Below, in pieces: positions 12,401 to 18,006 of a DNA stretch of 22,987 bases. The position numbers were made by a program, and so were the translations under genes. The notes beneath the pieces were generated by a model. The model was given only the letters and a program-made list of their open reading frames with translations, made no database searches and was not told the DNA's origin. Every line of letters starts with the position of its first letter. Positions within the stretch are counted from its first letter, which is position 1. Location: positions 1 to 22,987 of IMG/VR virus record IMGVR_UViG_3300040801_000770. The stretch is one strand, 5' to 3'. The stretch is from a virus.

Positions 12401-12575
12401 GGACGACTGGATGAGCGGCATTCTCGCTGCGTTCCCGCAGGTCACTCGAGGCGCGTACTACTGCGACGCCGGGTACCTCGACCCGTGGACGATGGTAGGC
12501 TACCAAGGGCAGGACCCGAAGATCCCGATTCATCGCTACTTCGTCGCCCATCAGGGCTACATCGAGCGAGCTTGA
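9423..12575 (+). CDS. Large bifunctional surface enzyme: SGNH-like esterase plus GH-A-like glycosidase
   Basis: This 1050-residue protein starts with GTG at 9423, just after the previous stop. The N-terminal domain (about 20-310) has an SGNH-like opening TGHSLN, with S30 as candidate nucleophile, and ends with D226-A-I-H229, which fits the SGNH D-x-x-H block. A beta-sandwich (IPT/TIG-like) follows at about 325-410. The C-terminal part (about 590-1050) resembles clan GH-A TIM-barrel glycosidases: AQNIPMGMDQDWI, then LELGNETWN with N728-E729 as candidate acid/base, and later FYEGGNHDGG with E964 as candidate nucleophile. Two similar beta modules (VLDDQGAVIPYG at about 422-433 and VYDANGNVVPHG at about 768-779) suggest duplication. 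It has no signal peptide, so it is probably virion-attached and acts on host polysaccharide by deacetylation plus backbone cleavage. Catalytic residues are read by pattern only. Confidence 0.8.
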   Translation: MFSFRDGTPAVDPPVDPPVSSVAAFVTGHSLNLQVPDMLAEIAREQGGSFTWREQGVAGGALEQRFNDPATESRTYMVDYTTEIPTGNWPVWISPPSVPRSPDVVNTSSTVEDVDFGFQLWIDYLRTHNNQQIWFYEVWHNTLGDAPGEFDTFSPTRNYPWLDRLQSDRGMWRGCVERARLNNPDMNINMIPGASVFQAVIRAGIAGEIPGYSGDLAYWQDLLFLDAIHMRNRAAYIMGLTWYACLYGQRADAATGNGYVGRDGDPVEDFQNGLGVDPATAYETLDWTPEANEAIKDIVWKVCREEPLTGLVAGFDPEHRAPGVDNPVTPGATLTIDSDGLNGFGTTQGQVWIGDRDTYAASGGTNGSLLRQCTVTGWDNDQVTVTVPTEAFFTPANALYSVGLPYAARAMGEDYRDRWIYVLDDQGAVIPYGNREGRQVEIDTPEGLSPRAQPANSYVNGLQPTFPWSSVEIRYFRNLIHQADGLTPQSGTDGFHYDVATTQARNVPNGAVFSIPVGVDITSPAATLYAGNYVVRWTGQAEVRIADGAWQSSGQFTVNLSTINGLFLEARNETGGTVATDFLTELTMIRYDEYPGATDAERIAAALADYDAGLAAMDERIFHPQFTSMLREINCRFWRTYNWQWETLYFEYAPMWSQHRVPGALTWGGAVPFEVEWALARAFDMDLAQNIPMGMDQDWITGFATLLRQEYGDVLAAGRRAYYLELGNETWNLSLPYLYPAHQALGRTAARDVYTRWALRPAGSQTFTVYDANGNVVPHGYSNGQELWFHSGVAPTGAEIDFSHAISNVTATTFDVPAFPTNSIDTWVNFMAIDTATLSAGFPTIQERHEGHGRATALMYGWLQGVLTAEQWASVVKAMPGQAGATDDMEARLLAYEAAVTANGLSIGLVDEALLANYYYTDWTQPTFAARAATVDTAGFVAGMTAMLVPMQAHNPSMGFSFYEGGNHDGGDTFDYAGIGWPFAITEHHVTAWDDWMSGILAAFPQVTRGAYYCDAGYLDPWTMVGYQGQDPKIPIHRYFVAHQGYIERA

Positions 12576-12583
12576 GGTAACCG

Positions 12584-13546
12584 ATGGCCACGATTGTCGC
12601 GGGACAGATCGCTCTAGGCTTCAACTCAGGGTCGGCCGTTTCTGCGCAGATTCTGCCTGCGACGACCACGCCCGGCAATTCCGCCATCATCTTGGCAGGT
12701 GGCCCGCTGGGCGCCACGATCGCTTCTGCGGTAGACGGCAATGGCAACCCGCTGACGGAAGTAGGAACGCCTGTAACCGACGCGTTCGTGCAGGTTCGAC
12801 AGTTCACGACCGGGGCGATCACTCCTGGCACTGACCGCGCAACGATCACCTGGAGCGCGTCGGGCGACACGTTCATACTGATCGGCGAGGCTGTGGGTGA
12901 TGTAACCGGTGTCGCCGGAAGCCTCACGAACATGCCGTTCCGCAACCTCTCGGGCTCGACGCCGCCCGGGGACACCATTGCGGTTCCGAACGACGCCTCG
13001 ATCATCATGAGCACGGGTTACACGGGCCCGGGTGGCGCTACTCCGACGTTCGGTGGCGGCACGGTCGTTGCGCCTGACGGTGCGACCCTGCCGAACTTCG
13101 ACTACGCCGGCTTCCGCAACGTGGCGACGGCCGACCCTGCGGAGGTGATCGGCTGGGCAGGGTTCCCGTTCAACGCAGAGTTCGGTGGCTGGGCGGCCGT
13201 CTTCGAAGACGCTGGCGGCGCTACGCCGATCGATGGCGGCGGCACGGAGACGATCACCTACGAGGACGGGACCACTGCGGGCATGGCGCCTGCGACGGTC
13301 ACGGACGTGGTGCAGGATGAGACGGGCACGCCGATCGCGAATCAGACCGGCATCGCATGGTCCTGGTTCGACGCGTTCCCGGACGCCAACGCTCCCGACT
13401 CGAGCGGCACGGGCGAGACCACGGACGCTTCGGGGAACATCCAGCTCACGGTGTCGACGCTGCTGCAGGTCGGCCAGACGGGATACCTCGTCATCGAGCT
13501 GGGTGATGGGCGAGTCGCAGTATCGAAGCCAGCCGTAGGCTTCTGA
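12584..13546 (+). CDS. Putative tail-fibre or virion-surface protein with Gly/Ala/Thr-rich beta structure
   Basis: This 320-residue protein starts with ATG at 12584, with GAGG about seven bases upstream. The sequence is rich in Gly, Ala, Thr and Ser and has few charged residues: TIVAGQIALGFNSGSAV, then ILPATTTPGNSAIILAGG, with several short beta-strands; it has no signal peptide and no catalytic motif. Residues about 215-235 contain IDGGGTETITYEDGTTAG, a copy of the DGGG repeat that dominates the next gene, and the C-terminal 90 residues look like an Ig- or big-type beta domain (VVQDETGTPIANQTGI). Its composition suggests an exposed virion protein, possibly a fibre component that carries or receives modules from the neighbour. 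Confidence 0.6.
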   Translation: MATIVAGQIALGFNSGSAVSAQILPATTTPGNSAIILAGGPLGATIASAVDGNGNPLTEVGTPVTDAFVQVRQFTTGAITPGTDRATITWSASGDTFILIGEAVGDVTGVAGSLTNMPFRNLSGSTPPGDTIAVPNDASIIMSTGYTGPGGATPTFGGGTVVAPDGATLPNFDYAGFRNVATADPAEVIGWAGFPFNAEFGGWAAVFEDAGGATPIDGGGTETITYEDGTTAGMAPATVTDVVQDETGTPIANQTGIAWSWFDAFPDANAPDSSGTGETTDASGNIQLTVSTLLQVGQTGYLVIELGDGRVAVSKPAVGF

Positions 13547-13549
13547 GCC

Positions 13550-14113
13550 ATGGCGCTGATCGCGCACGACGGCACAGCGCTCGTAGCGCCGGCTGCGTTC
13601 ATCGATGGCGGTGGCGCGGAGTCGCTCTCCTGGTCTGACGCTGCGGTAGCTGGACTGCTGCTGGATGGCGGCGGCTCCGAGGCCATCACGTGGGCCGATG
13701 CGTCCGCCACGTCCATCCCCGGCCAGACCATCGACGGCGGCGGCACGGAATCGCTGGTCTGGGCTGAAAGCTCGCTGGCCGGGCTTCTTCCTGGAAGCGC
13801 CGAGCCGCAGACGATCGTATGGGCCGAGGCCTCGGTCTCCGGCGTACTGCCGGGCATCGTCGATGGTCCGTACACGATCACCCTGGTGGACGCGACCACC
13901 TACGGCATCGCGCCGTCGCAGACCCCGCTCGACGGAGGTGGCACCGAGGCGCTGACCTGGGCAGAGACGTCCATCGCCGGCCTCTTGCTGGACGGAGGTG
14001 GCACCGAGGCGCTGACCTGGGCAGAGACGTCCATCGCCGGCCTCTTGCTGGACGGTGGCGGTGGTGCAAGCATTCCGCCGCTGGCGTTCCACCACCTGTT
14101 CAGGACGCTTTGA
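13550..14113 (+). CDS. DGGG-repeat virion-associated protein
   Basis: This 187-residue protein starts with ATG at 13550, three bases after the previous stop. Nearly the whole length is made of about eight imperfect units built on DGGGxEaltWaetsiaGLL, e.g. IDGGGAESLSWSDAAVAGLL at about 18-37 and two identical units at 128-147 and 148-167, encoded by a perfect 60-bp tandem duplication. Central units are degenerate (EPQTIVWAEASVSGVL and VDGPYTITLVDATTYG). Each unit could form a beta-hairpin stacked into a solenoid or fibre. It has no signal peptide. It probably helps build a tail fibre or spike or mediates attachment to the surface. The family is not known to me. Confidence 0.65.
   Translation: MALIAHDGTALVAPAAFIDGGGAESLSWSDAAVAGLLLDGGGSEAITWADASATSIPGQTIDGGGTESLVWAESSLAGLLPGSAEPQTIVWAEASVSGVLPGIVDGPYTITLVDATTYGIAPSQTPLDGGGTEALTWAETSIAGLLLDGGGTEALTWAETSIAGLLLDGGGGASIPPLAFHHLFRTL
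13931..14050 (+). repeat. Perfect 60-bp direct tandem repeat (two copies)
   Basis: Copies 13931-13990 and 13991-14050 are identical along all 60 bases, and a third partial copy starts at 14051 with GACGG before diverging. Each unit encodes 20 residues (DGGGTEALTWAETSIAGLL plus one Leu). Exact identity at the DNA level between adjacent copies, in contrast to the divergent older units, points to a recent slippage or unequal-exchange duplication. Confidence 0.95.
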
Positions 14114-14115
14114 CC

Positions 14116-14745
14116 ATGGCTCTCGTGCTCAGGCAATCAACGGCGGTCGACGTGCTGATCGGCCCATTCGTCGATTCGACCGACGGCTACACGGCTGAGA
14201 CCGGGGTCAGCCCTTCGGTGCGCCTGTCCAAGAACGGGCAGAACGTGGTCGCCAAAAACGACGCCACGACGCCTGTCCACGACGAGAACGGGTACTACAA
14301 CTGCGAGCTGAACGCGACCGATACGAACACGGTCGGGACGCTGGTGCTGTTTGTGGCTGGCTCGGCCACTCACCTGCCCGTGCGCCACGAATACCAGGTG
14401 ATAGAAGAGGCCGCATATGACGCGATGTATGCCACGAGCGCCGATCCCGTTCTGGACGCGGCTGGCATCAGGTCGGCGGTGGGGCTGGCTTCTGCGGATC
14501 TGGACACGCAGCTCGGCGCAATCCCGGACGACGTGTGGAACCGCAACATCGTGGAGCCATCAAGCGTGCCGGGGACCACGGCGCAGGCTGATGACGCGCT
14601 CGGGTTCATCGTGGCGAGCATTGCAAACCCGATTGACCAGACTTCGAGCAACTTCACCCTTCGGAACCGTGGCGACAGCGCCAACATCGGCTCTCGCTCT
14701 GTCACGGATGACGGCACGACGTTCGAGAAGGGCGCTCTGAGCTGA
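14116..14745 (+). CDS. Conserved phage virion protein (tail-associated)
   Basis: This 209-residue protein starts with ATG at 14116, two bases after the previous stop. It begins MALVLRQSTAVDVLIGPFVD, then RLSKNGQNVVAKNDATTPVH and DENGYYNCELNATDTNT. From memory, this matches a widespread phage protein with the words VLIGPFxDxTDGxTAETGL, RLSKNG and HDxxGYYxxxLxxTDTNTxG, usually next to tail-fibre genes in podo- and siphophages, function unknown. The first 100 residues are the conserved beta domain; the rest has a helical spacer. It probably belongs to the tail tip or adhesin complex with the neighbouring genes. Confidence 0.65.
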   Translation: MALVLRQSTAVDVLIGPFVDSTDGYTAETGVSPSVRLSKNGQNVVAKNDATTPVHDENGYYNCELNATDTNTVGTLVLFVAGSATHLPVRHEYQVIEEAAYDAMYATSADPVLDAAGIRSAVGLASADLDTQLGAIPDDVWNRNIVEPSSVPGTTAQADDALGFIVASIANPIDQTSSNFTLRNRGDSANIGSRSVTDDGTTFEKGALS

Positions 14746-15104
14746 TGGCACGCGGTCGATACCAGGATCGGGATACCAAAGGGCGAAGGATTGCCATTCC
14801 GCAAATAGTGGCGCGCGAAGCTCAGGCGCGTGCGGCTGCGTCAGGCAACCAAGACGCCGAGGGCGTGCCGTTCGACCCCAGCGGCCTGTTCATCATCTCA
14901 ACGGACGTGCAGGACGCTATAGAGCGCCTTGCGAACGAGGTAGACGCTCTTCGTGCCGCGAACAGCCAGATTGCCACCGAGAACGAGCGCCGATCTTGTG
15001 TATCCCTGCCGTGGGGCTGGGGCGGCGAGCCTGTACCAGATGGAACCATTGACGCTGCCGACAGGGCTGCTATCGCCGGGTGCTATCATGGGTTCACCTA
15101 CTGA
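14745..15104 (+). CDS. Hypothetical protein, probable virion accessory
   Basis: This 119-residue protein starts with ATG at 14745, whose A is also the last base of the previous stop (TGATG). The first 45 residues are basic and hydrophilic (MARGRYQDRDTKGRRIAIPQ). Residues about 53-82 are a coiled-coil-like helix (STDVQDAIERLANEVDALRA). The C-terminus is Gly/Trp-rich (LPWGWGGEPVPDG). It overlaps the next gene by 17 bases. It could form a helical oligomeric piece of a fibre or baseplate; no family was recognised. Confidence 0.55.
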   Translation: MARGRYQDRDTKGRRIAIPQIVAREAQARAAASGNQDAEGVPFDPSGLFIISTDVQDAIERLANEVDALRAANSQIATENERRSCVSLPWGWGGEPVPDGTIDAADRAAIAGCYHGFTY

Positions 15105-15414
15105 CCTGCTCGCCGGCATCGGCGTGGACAAGACCCACCCGTTCCGCAAGGACTGCGAGGCTCTGTTTGAGAACGTGAACCGTCGGCGGTACGACGAGGC
15201 TGCGGAGCACCTGCTGCGCCTCGCGACCCAGTACAGGGAGCGCAAGGACTGGGACCGCAACCGGCAGGCGTGGGGCGAGTTCGCGATGCAGATTGACGGG
15301 CTTGTTGACGCCCTGAGAGGGCCGCTTGGCGTCCGCATGTTCCGGGATGCCGTGGGCAAGGTCGCCCGAAGCCGAAGGCTGTCGTACACGGAAAAGCGCC
15401 TGGAATCGCTCTGA
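15088..15414 (+). CDS. Hypothetical protein upstream of terminase
   Basis: This 108-residue protein is read from ATG at 15088; an ATG at 15040 in the same frame would add 16 residues but overlaps the previous gene more, and neither has a strong ribosome site. It begins MGSPTDLLAGIGVDKTHPFR and continues as a charged, helical sequence (RRRYDEAAEHLLRLATQYRE and DRNRQAWGEFAMQIDGLVDA). Its stop shares an A with the ATG of the terminase small-subunit gene (TGATG). Position immediately before the terminases suggests a role in packaging or head assembly. No domain was recognised. Confidence 0.55.
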   Translation: MGSPTDLLAGIGVDKTHPFRKDCEALFENVNRRRYDEAAEHLLRLATQYRERKDWDRNRQAWGEFAMQIDGLVDALRGPLGVRMFRDAVGKVARSRRLSYTEKRLESL

Positions 15415-15752
15415 TGGCTGAGAAGAAAGAGAAGACCTACAGGGGTGACACCCGCACCCGCGCGCACCGGATCAGAGCAGTCCGGCAGGAGGAGTTGCGG
15501 CAAAAGCTTGCTGCGCAAGGACACGAGCAGCACATTCTTGATTGTGCGGAGAAAATCGGGAATGTTGACCCGCAGGAAAGCCACGCTGACGTAGAGGTGC
15601 GGAAGTGGAAGGCGAAAGCCGAAATCCACGCCAAGCTCCTCGACAAGTACATCCCCGCCCTGAAGGCCGTGGAGATGGAGGTGGACGCGTCCGAAGCCCT
15701 CACCGAACGCCTTACGGCGGCATTGCATCATGTCCGCAACCGCAACGCCTGA
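15414..15752 (+). CDS. Terminase small subunit (probable)
   Basis: This 112-residue protein starts with ATG at 15414 (TGATG) and overlaps the large terminase gene by 23 bases. It is highly charged and helical: MAEKKEKTYRGDTRTRAHRI, then LAAQGHEQHILDCAEKIGN, then a lysine-rich helix KWKAKAEIHAKLLDKYIPAL. The pattern of a short N-terminal basic region, a helical pair and an acidic C-terminal helix before the large subunit is typical of small terminases, which recognise the packaging site. The sequence has no clear HTH, so the assignment rests on position and composition. It is part of the packaging module with the gene that follows. Confidence 0.6.
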   Translation: MAEKKEKTYRGDTRTRAHRIRAVRQEELRQKLAAQGHEQHILDCAEKIGNVDPQESHADVEVRKWKAKAEIHAKLLDKYIPALKAVEMEVDASEALTERLTAALHHVRNRNA

Positions 15753-17211
15753 CATCCTGACGCAGATCGCTGCGGAGTGTTACGGAGACCCGCTCGGCTG
15801 GGTTCAGGTGGCGTTCCCGTGGGGCAGGGGTCAACTAGAGCAGTACGAGGGGCCGGATAGCTGGCAAGAAGACTTCCTGGAGGAGTGGGGCGAGCTGATT
15901 CGCGGCCGAGGCTTTGACGGCTCTGGACCTGTCGAGCCGATCCGCATGTCTCGTTCCTCCGGCCACGGGATAGGGAAGTCCGCGCTCATGGCGTGGATCA
16001 ATCTGTTCCTCATGTCGACCCGCCCGCAGTGCAAGGGCACGGTTACAGCCAACACGAGCCCGCAGCTCGAAACGAAGACGTGGCCTGAGCTGAACAAGTG
16101 GCATCAGGTCTGTCTGTTCCGCGATTGGTTCAAGGTCTCGTCCGGGCGTGGGGCGATGCGTATCGCTGCGGTAGGGGCTGAGAGCACTTGGCGCATTGAC
16201 GCTCAGACCTGTGCAAAGGAGAACTCGGAAGCCTTCGCCGGTCAGCACAACGCGCAGTCTTCGTCCGTGTACCTGTTTGACGAGGCGTCCGCCGTGCCTG
16301 ATGAGATATGGCAGGTTGCAGAGGGCGGACTGACGGACGGAGAGCCGCACATCATCGTCTTCGGCAACCCTACTCGGCGTAGCGGGAAGTTCTATGAGGT
16401 GAACTTCGGTCGGCTGCGGCACCGCTGGAATCATGGTGTCGTGAACGCCGAAAACGTGGCGATGACGAACAAGGAGCTGCACAGGCAGTGGGCGGACGAC
16501 TGGGGCAAGGACTCGGACGCATACCGCGTGCGGGTGCTGGGCCTGCCGCCGCAGCAGGGTGATTTCCAGTTCATCGCATCTGATGACATTGACCGGGCCA
16601 TGTCGCAGGACGTGGAGAAGGACCGTGGTGCCGCGCTGGTGATTGGCGTGGACGTTGCGCGCTTCGGCTCTGACCGCTCCGTCATTCGGTTCAGGCGCGG
16701 CCAGGACGCCCGCAGCATTCCGCCTCGGGTGTATCGTTCGCTTGATACCATGCAGCTTGCGGCGCGCGTAGCTGAGGTGCTGGACGAGTACCCGCAAGCG
16801 ACGTGCTTCATCGACGGCGTTGGTGTCGGCGGTGGCGTGGTGGACCGCTTGCGACAGCTTGGCTACCGGAACGTGGTGGACGTGAATGCCGGAGCCCGGC
16901 CGACTGACCGCAGGAAGTTCCTGAACCTGCGCGCCGAAATGTGGAGCCGGATGCGCGACTGGCTGCGTGGTGGCGGGTGTGTAGAGTCCAGCTCGGACCT
17001 GCGTGCAGACCTCGAGGCGGTAGGCTACGGGTTCAATGAGAAGCAGCAACTAGTCATCGAGAGCAAGGAAGCCATGCGTCGCAGGGGGGTAGACTCTCCT
17101 GACGATGCGGACGCGCTGGCGCTGACGTTTGCGCAGAACGTAGCCAGGGCGGACATGGGCGGCAGGGCGTCAGCCGTTGTCGCGGTGCGTGACATCGACC
17201 CATTCGAGTGA
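15730..17211 (+). CDS. Terminase large subunit (ATPase/nuclease)
   Basis: This 493-residue protein is a well-formed large terminase. The ATPase part has Walker A SSGHGIGKS (76-84), Walker B VYLFDEAS (180-187) and coupling motif FGNPT (211-215). The RuvC-like nuclease part carries D308 in GVDVARFGSD, D362 in FIDGVGVGG and the acidic DSPDDADA run with D458, D459 and D461 as candidate metal ligands. The enzyme pumps DNA into the procapsid and cuts it. The start at 15730 overlaps the previous gene by 23 bases. Its length is normal for the family. It heads a head-assembly block followed by portal and capsid genes. Confidence 0.95.
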   Translation: MSATATPDILTQIAAECYGDPLGWVQVAFPWGRGQLEQYEGPDSWQEDFLEEWGELIRGRGFDGSGPVEPIRMSRSSGHGIGKSALMAWINLFLMSTRPQCKGTVTANTSPQLETKTWPELNKWHQVCLFRDWFKVSSGRGAMRIAAVGAESTWRIDAQTCAKENSEAFAGQHNAQSSSVYLFDEASAVPDEIWQVAEGGLTDGEPHIIVFGNPTRRSGKFYEVNFGRLRHRWNHGVVNAENVAMTNKELHRQWADDWGKDSDAYRVRVLGLPPQQGDFQFIASDDIDRAMSQDVEKDRGAALVIGVDVARFGSDRSVIRFRRGQDARSIPPRVYRSLDTMQLAARVAEVLDEYPQATCFIDGVGVGGGVVDRLRQLGYRNVVDVNAGARPTDRRKFLNLRAEMWSRMRDWLRGGGCVESSSDLRADLEAVGYGFNEKQQLVIESKEAMRRRGVDSPDDADALALTFAQNVARADMGGRASAVVAVRDIDPFE

Positions 17212-17218
17212 GGGCAGC

Positions 17219-17485
17219 ATGAGCGAAGCAGCGCTGGACATGACGGAAAAGAAGCCGGGCCGGCCCCGGAAGGATGCGGCTGAGAGGGCGTGGAAGCGCG
17301 AGTTCATCCTGCGCCGGACGATCCAGCAGACGCCTGCTGCGTCGGCTGCCGAGGCGGACAAGGCGTGGCAGGAGTGCGGGGGCGACCCAGATCTGCTGGA
17401 TTTCGTGCGCCTGAACGCTGGCAATGCGATGGGTCTGGGTGGGCTGTTGCGTGTCGCGCGTCAGACTCGCACCGTCCTCCCTTGA
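17219..17485 (+). CDS. Hypothetical protein with AT-hook-like motif
   Basis: This 88-residue protein starts with ATG at 17219, seven bases after the terminase stop, with GAGGG at 17209-17213 as a ribosome site. It begins MSEAALDMTEKKPGRPRKDA, where the KPGRPRK word is an AT-hook-like DNA minor-groove motif. The middle is helical (AERAWKREFILRRTIQQTPA) and the end is Leu/Gly-rich. A DNA-bound packaging accessory is possible; the family is unknown to me. It overlaps the start of the next gene by about 60 bases. Confidence 0.55.
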   Translation: MSEAALDMTEKKPGRPRKDAAERAWKREFILRRTIQQTPAASAAEADKAWQECGGDPDLLDFVRLNAGNAMGLGGLLRVARQTRTVLP

Positions 17486-17873
17486 GCATCGTGTCGGGTG
17501 GCACCTTGTCTTCGAGGATTCGGACCATCAGGTGCTGCAATGGGCGCTGAAGCCGAACTTCGGGCATGTGTTCGCGGTGCAGGAGTATCGCGGCATCTGG
17601 CAGGTGTTCAATCCGTCGGGTGCGTACTGGCAGGTGCTGGCGCTCGAGAAGGACGAGTCCAGCCTGGAGGAGATCATTGGGCTCGGGCAGTCGGTGTACA
17701 TCGAGCGAGACGTCCCGATACGTCGGACTCGCGTGCCGTGGCTGCTGGGGTTCGAGACGTGCGTGTCGGCGGTGAAGGGGCTGATCGGGCTCTCGGCGCC
17801 GTGGATCGTGACGCCGTATCAACTGTGGAGATGGGCGCATGAAGATGCCGAAAGCCCCCGGCCTGACGGCTGA
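17424..17873 (+). CDS. Possible permuted papain/NlpC-like protein
   Basis: This 149-residue frame has an uncertain start: ATG at 17424, or GTG at 17451, both overlapping the previous gene and without a clear ribosome site. The conserved-looking core begins at SSLEHRVGWHLVFED. A FGHVFAVQEYRGIWQVFNPS segment (His followed by strands) comes before an FETCVSAVKGLIGLSAP segment (Cys at a helix start) and a WIVTPYQLWRWAHE ending. The order His then Cys is that of permuted NlpC/P60 (LRAT-like) enzymes. Similar phage proteins that I recall, located between terminase and portal, have the same G-H-x-x-A-V and C-V-x-x-V-K patterns. The function is unproven: peptidase, transferase or a structural derivative. 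Confidence 0.55.
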   Translation: MRWVWVGCCVSRVRLAPSSLEHRVGWHLVFEDSDHQVLQWALKPNFGHVFAVQEYRGIWQVFNPSGAYWQVLALEKDESSLEEIIGLGQSVYIERDVPIRRTRVPWLLGFETCVSAVKGLIGLSAPWIVTPYQLWRWAHEDAESPRPDG

Positions 17874-18006
17874 GGAGAAGAACCTGCAGCGCGAGCAGCA
17901 GGACGAACTGCGGATGCAGGGGCAGGAGAAGCGCCGCCGCATTTCGCTGATGGGGTCGGGCGGGCGCAGGTCGCTGCTGTCCGGCGCTGAAACGGGAGTG
18001 ATGTGA
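17839..18006 (+). CDS. Conserved small phage protein before portal
   Basis: This 55-residue protein starts with ATG at 17839, with GGAG about nine bases upstream, and its stop shares an A with the portal ATG (TGATG). It is helical and strongly charged (LTAEEKNLQREQQDELRMQG) with a basic patch (KRRRIS) and a C-terminal GGRRSLLSGAETG. A G-R-R-S-L-L-(T/S)-G-like ending is a hallmark I associate with small proteins encoded just upstream of portal genes in podophages. A role in portal or head assembly is likely by association. Confidence 0.65.
   Translation: MKMPKAPGLTAEEKNLQREQQDELRMQGQEKRRRISLMGSGGRRSLLSGAETGVM

Noticed and set aside
13931-14050. The tandem repeat as a CRISPR array
   Set aside because: The copies are directly adjacent without spacers, lie in frame inside a coding gene and encode the same 20 residues.
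12626-14095. A 489-codon minus-strand frame with internal repeats
   Set aside because: The repeated words mirror the 60-bp tandem repeat of the sense gene, so it is a shadow frame.
9025-14745. A diversity-generating retroelement, given the BPP-1-like head genes
   Set aside because: No reverse transcriptase gene and no template/variable repeat pair is visible in the window.
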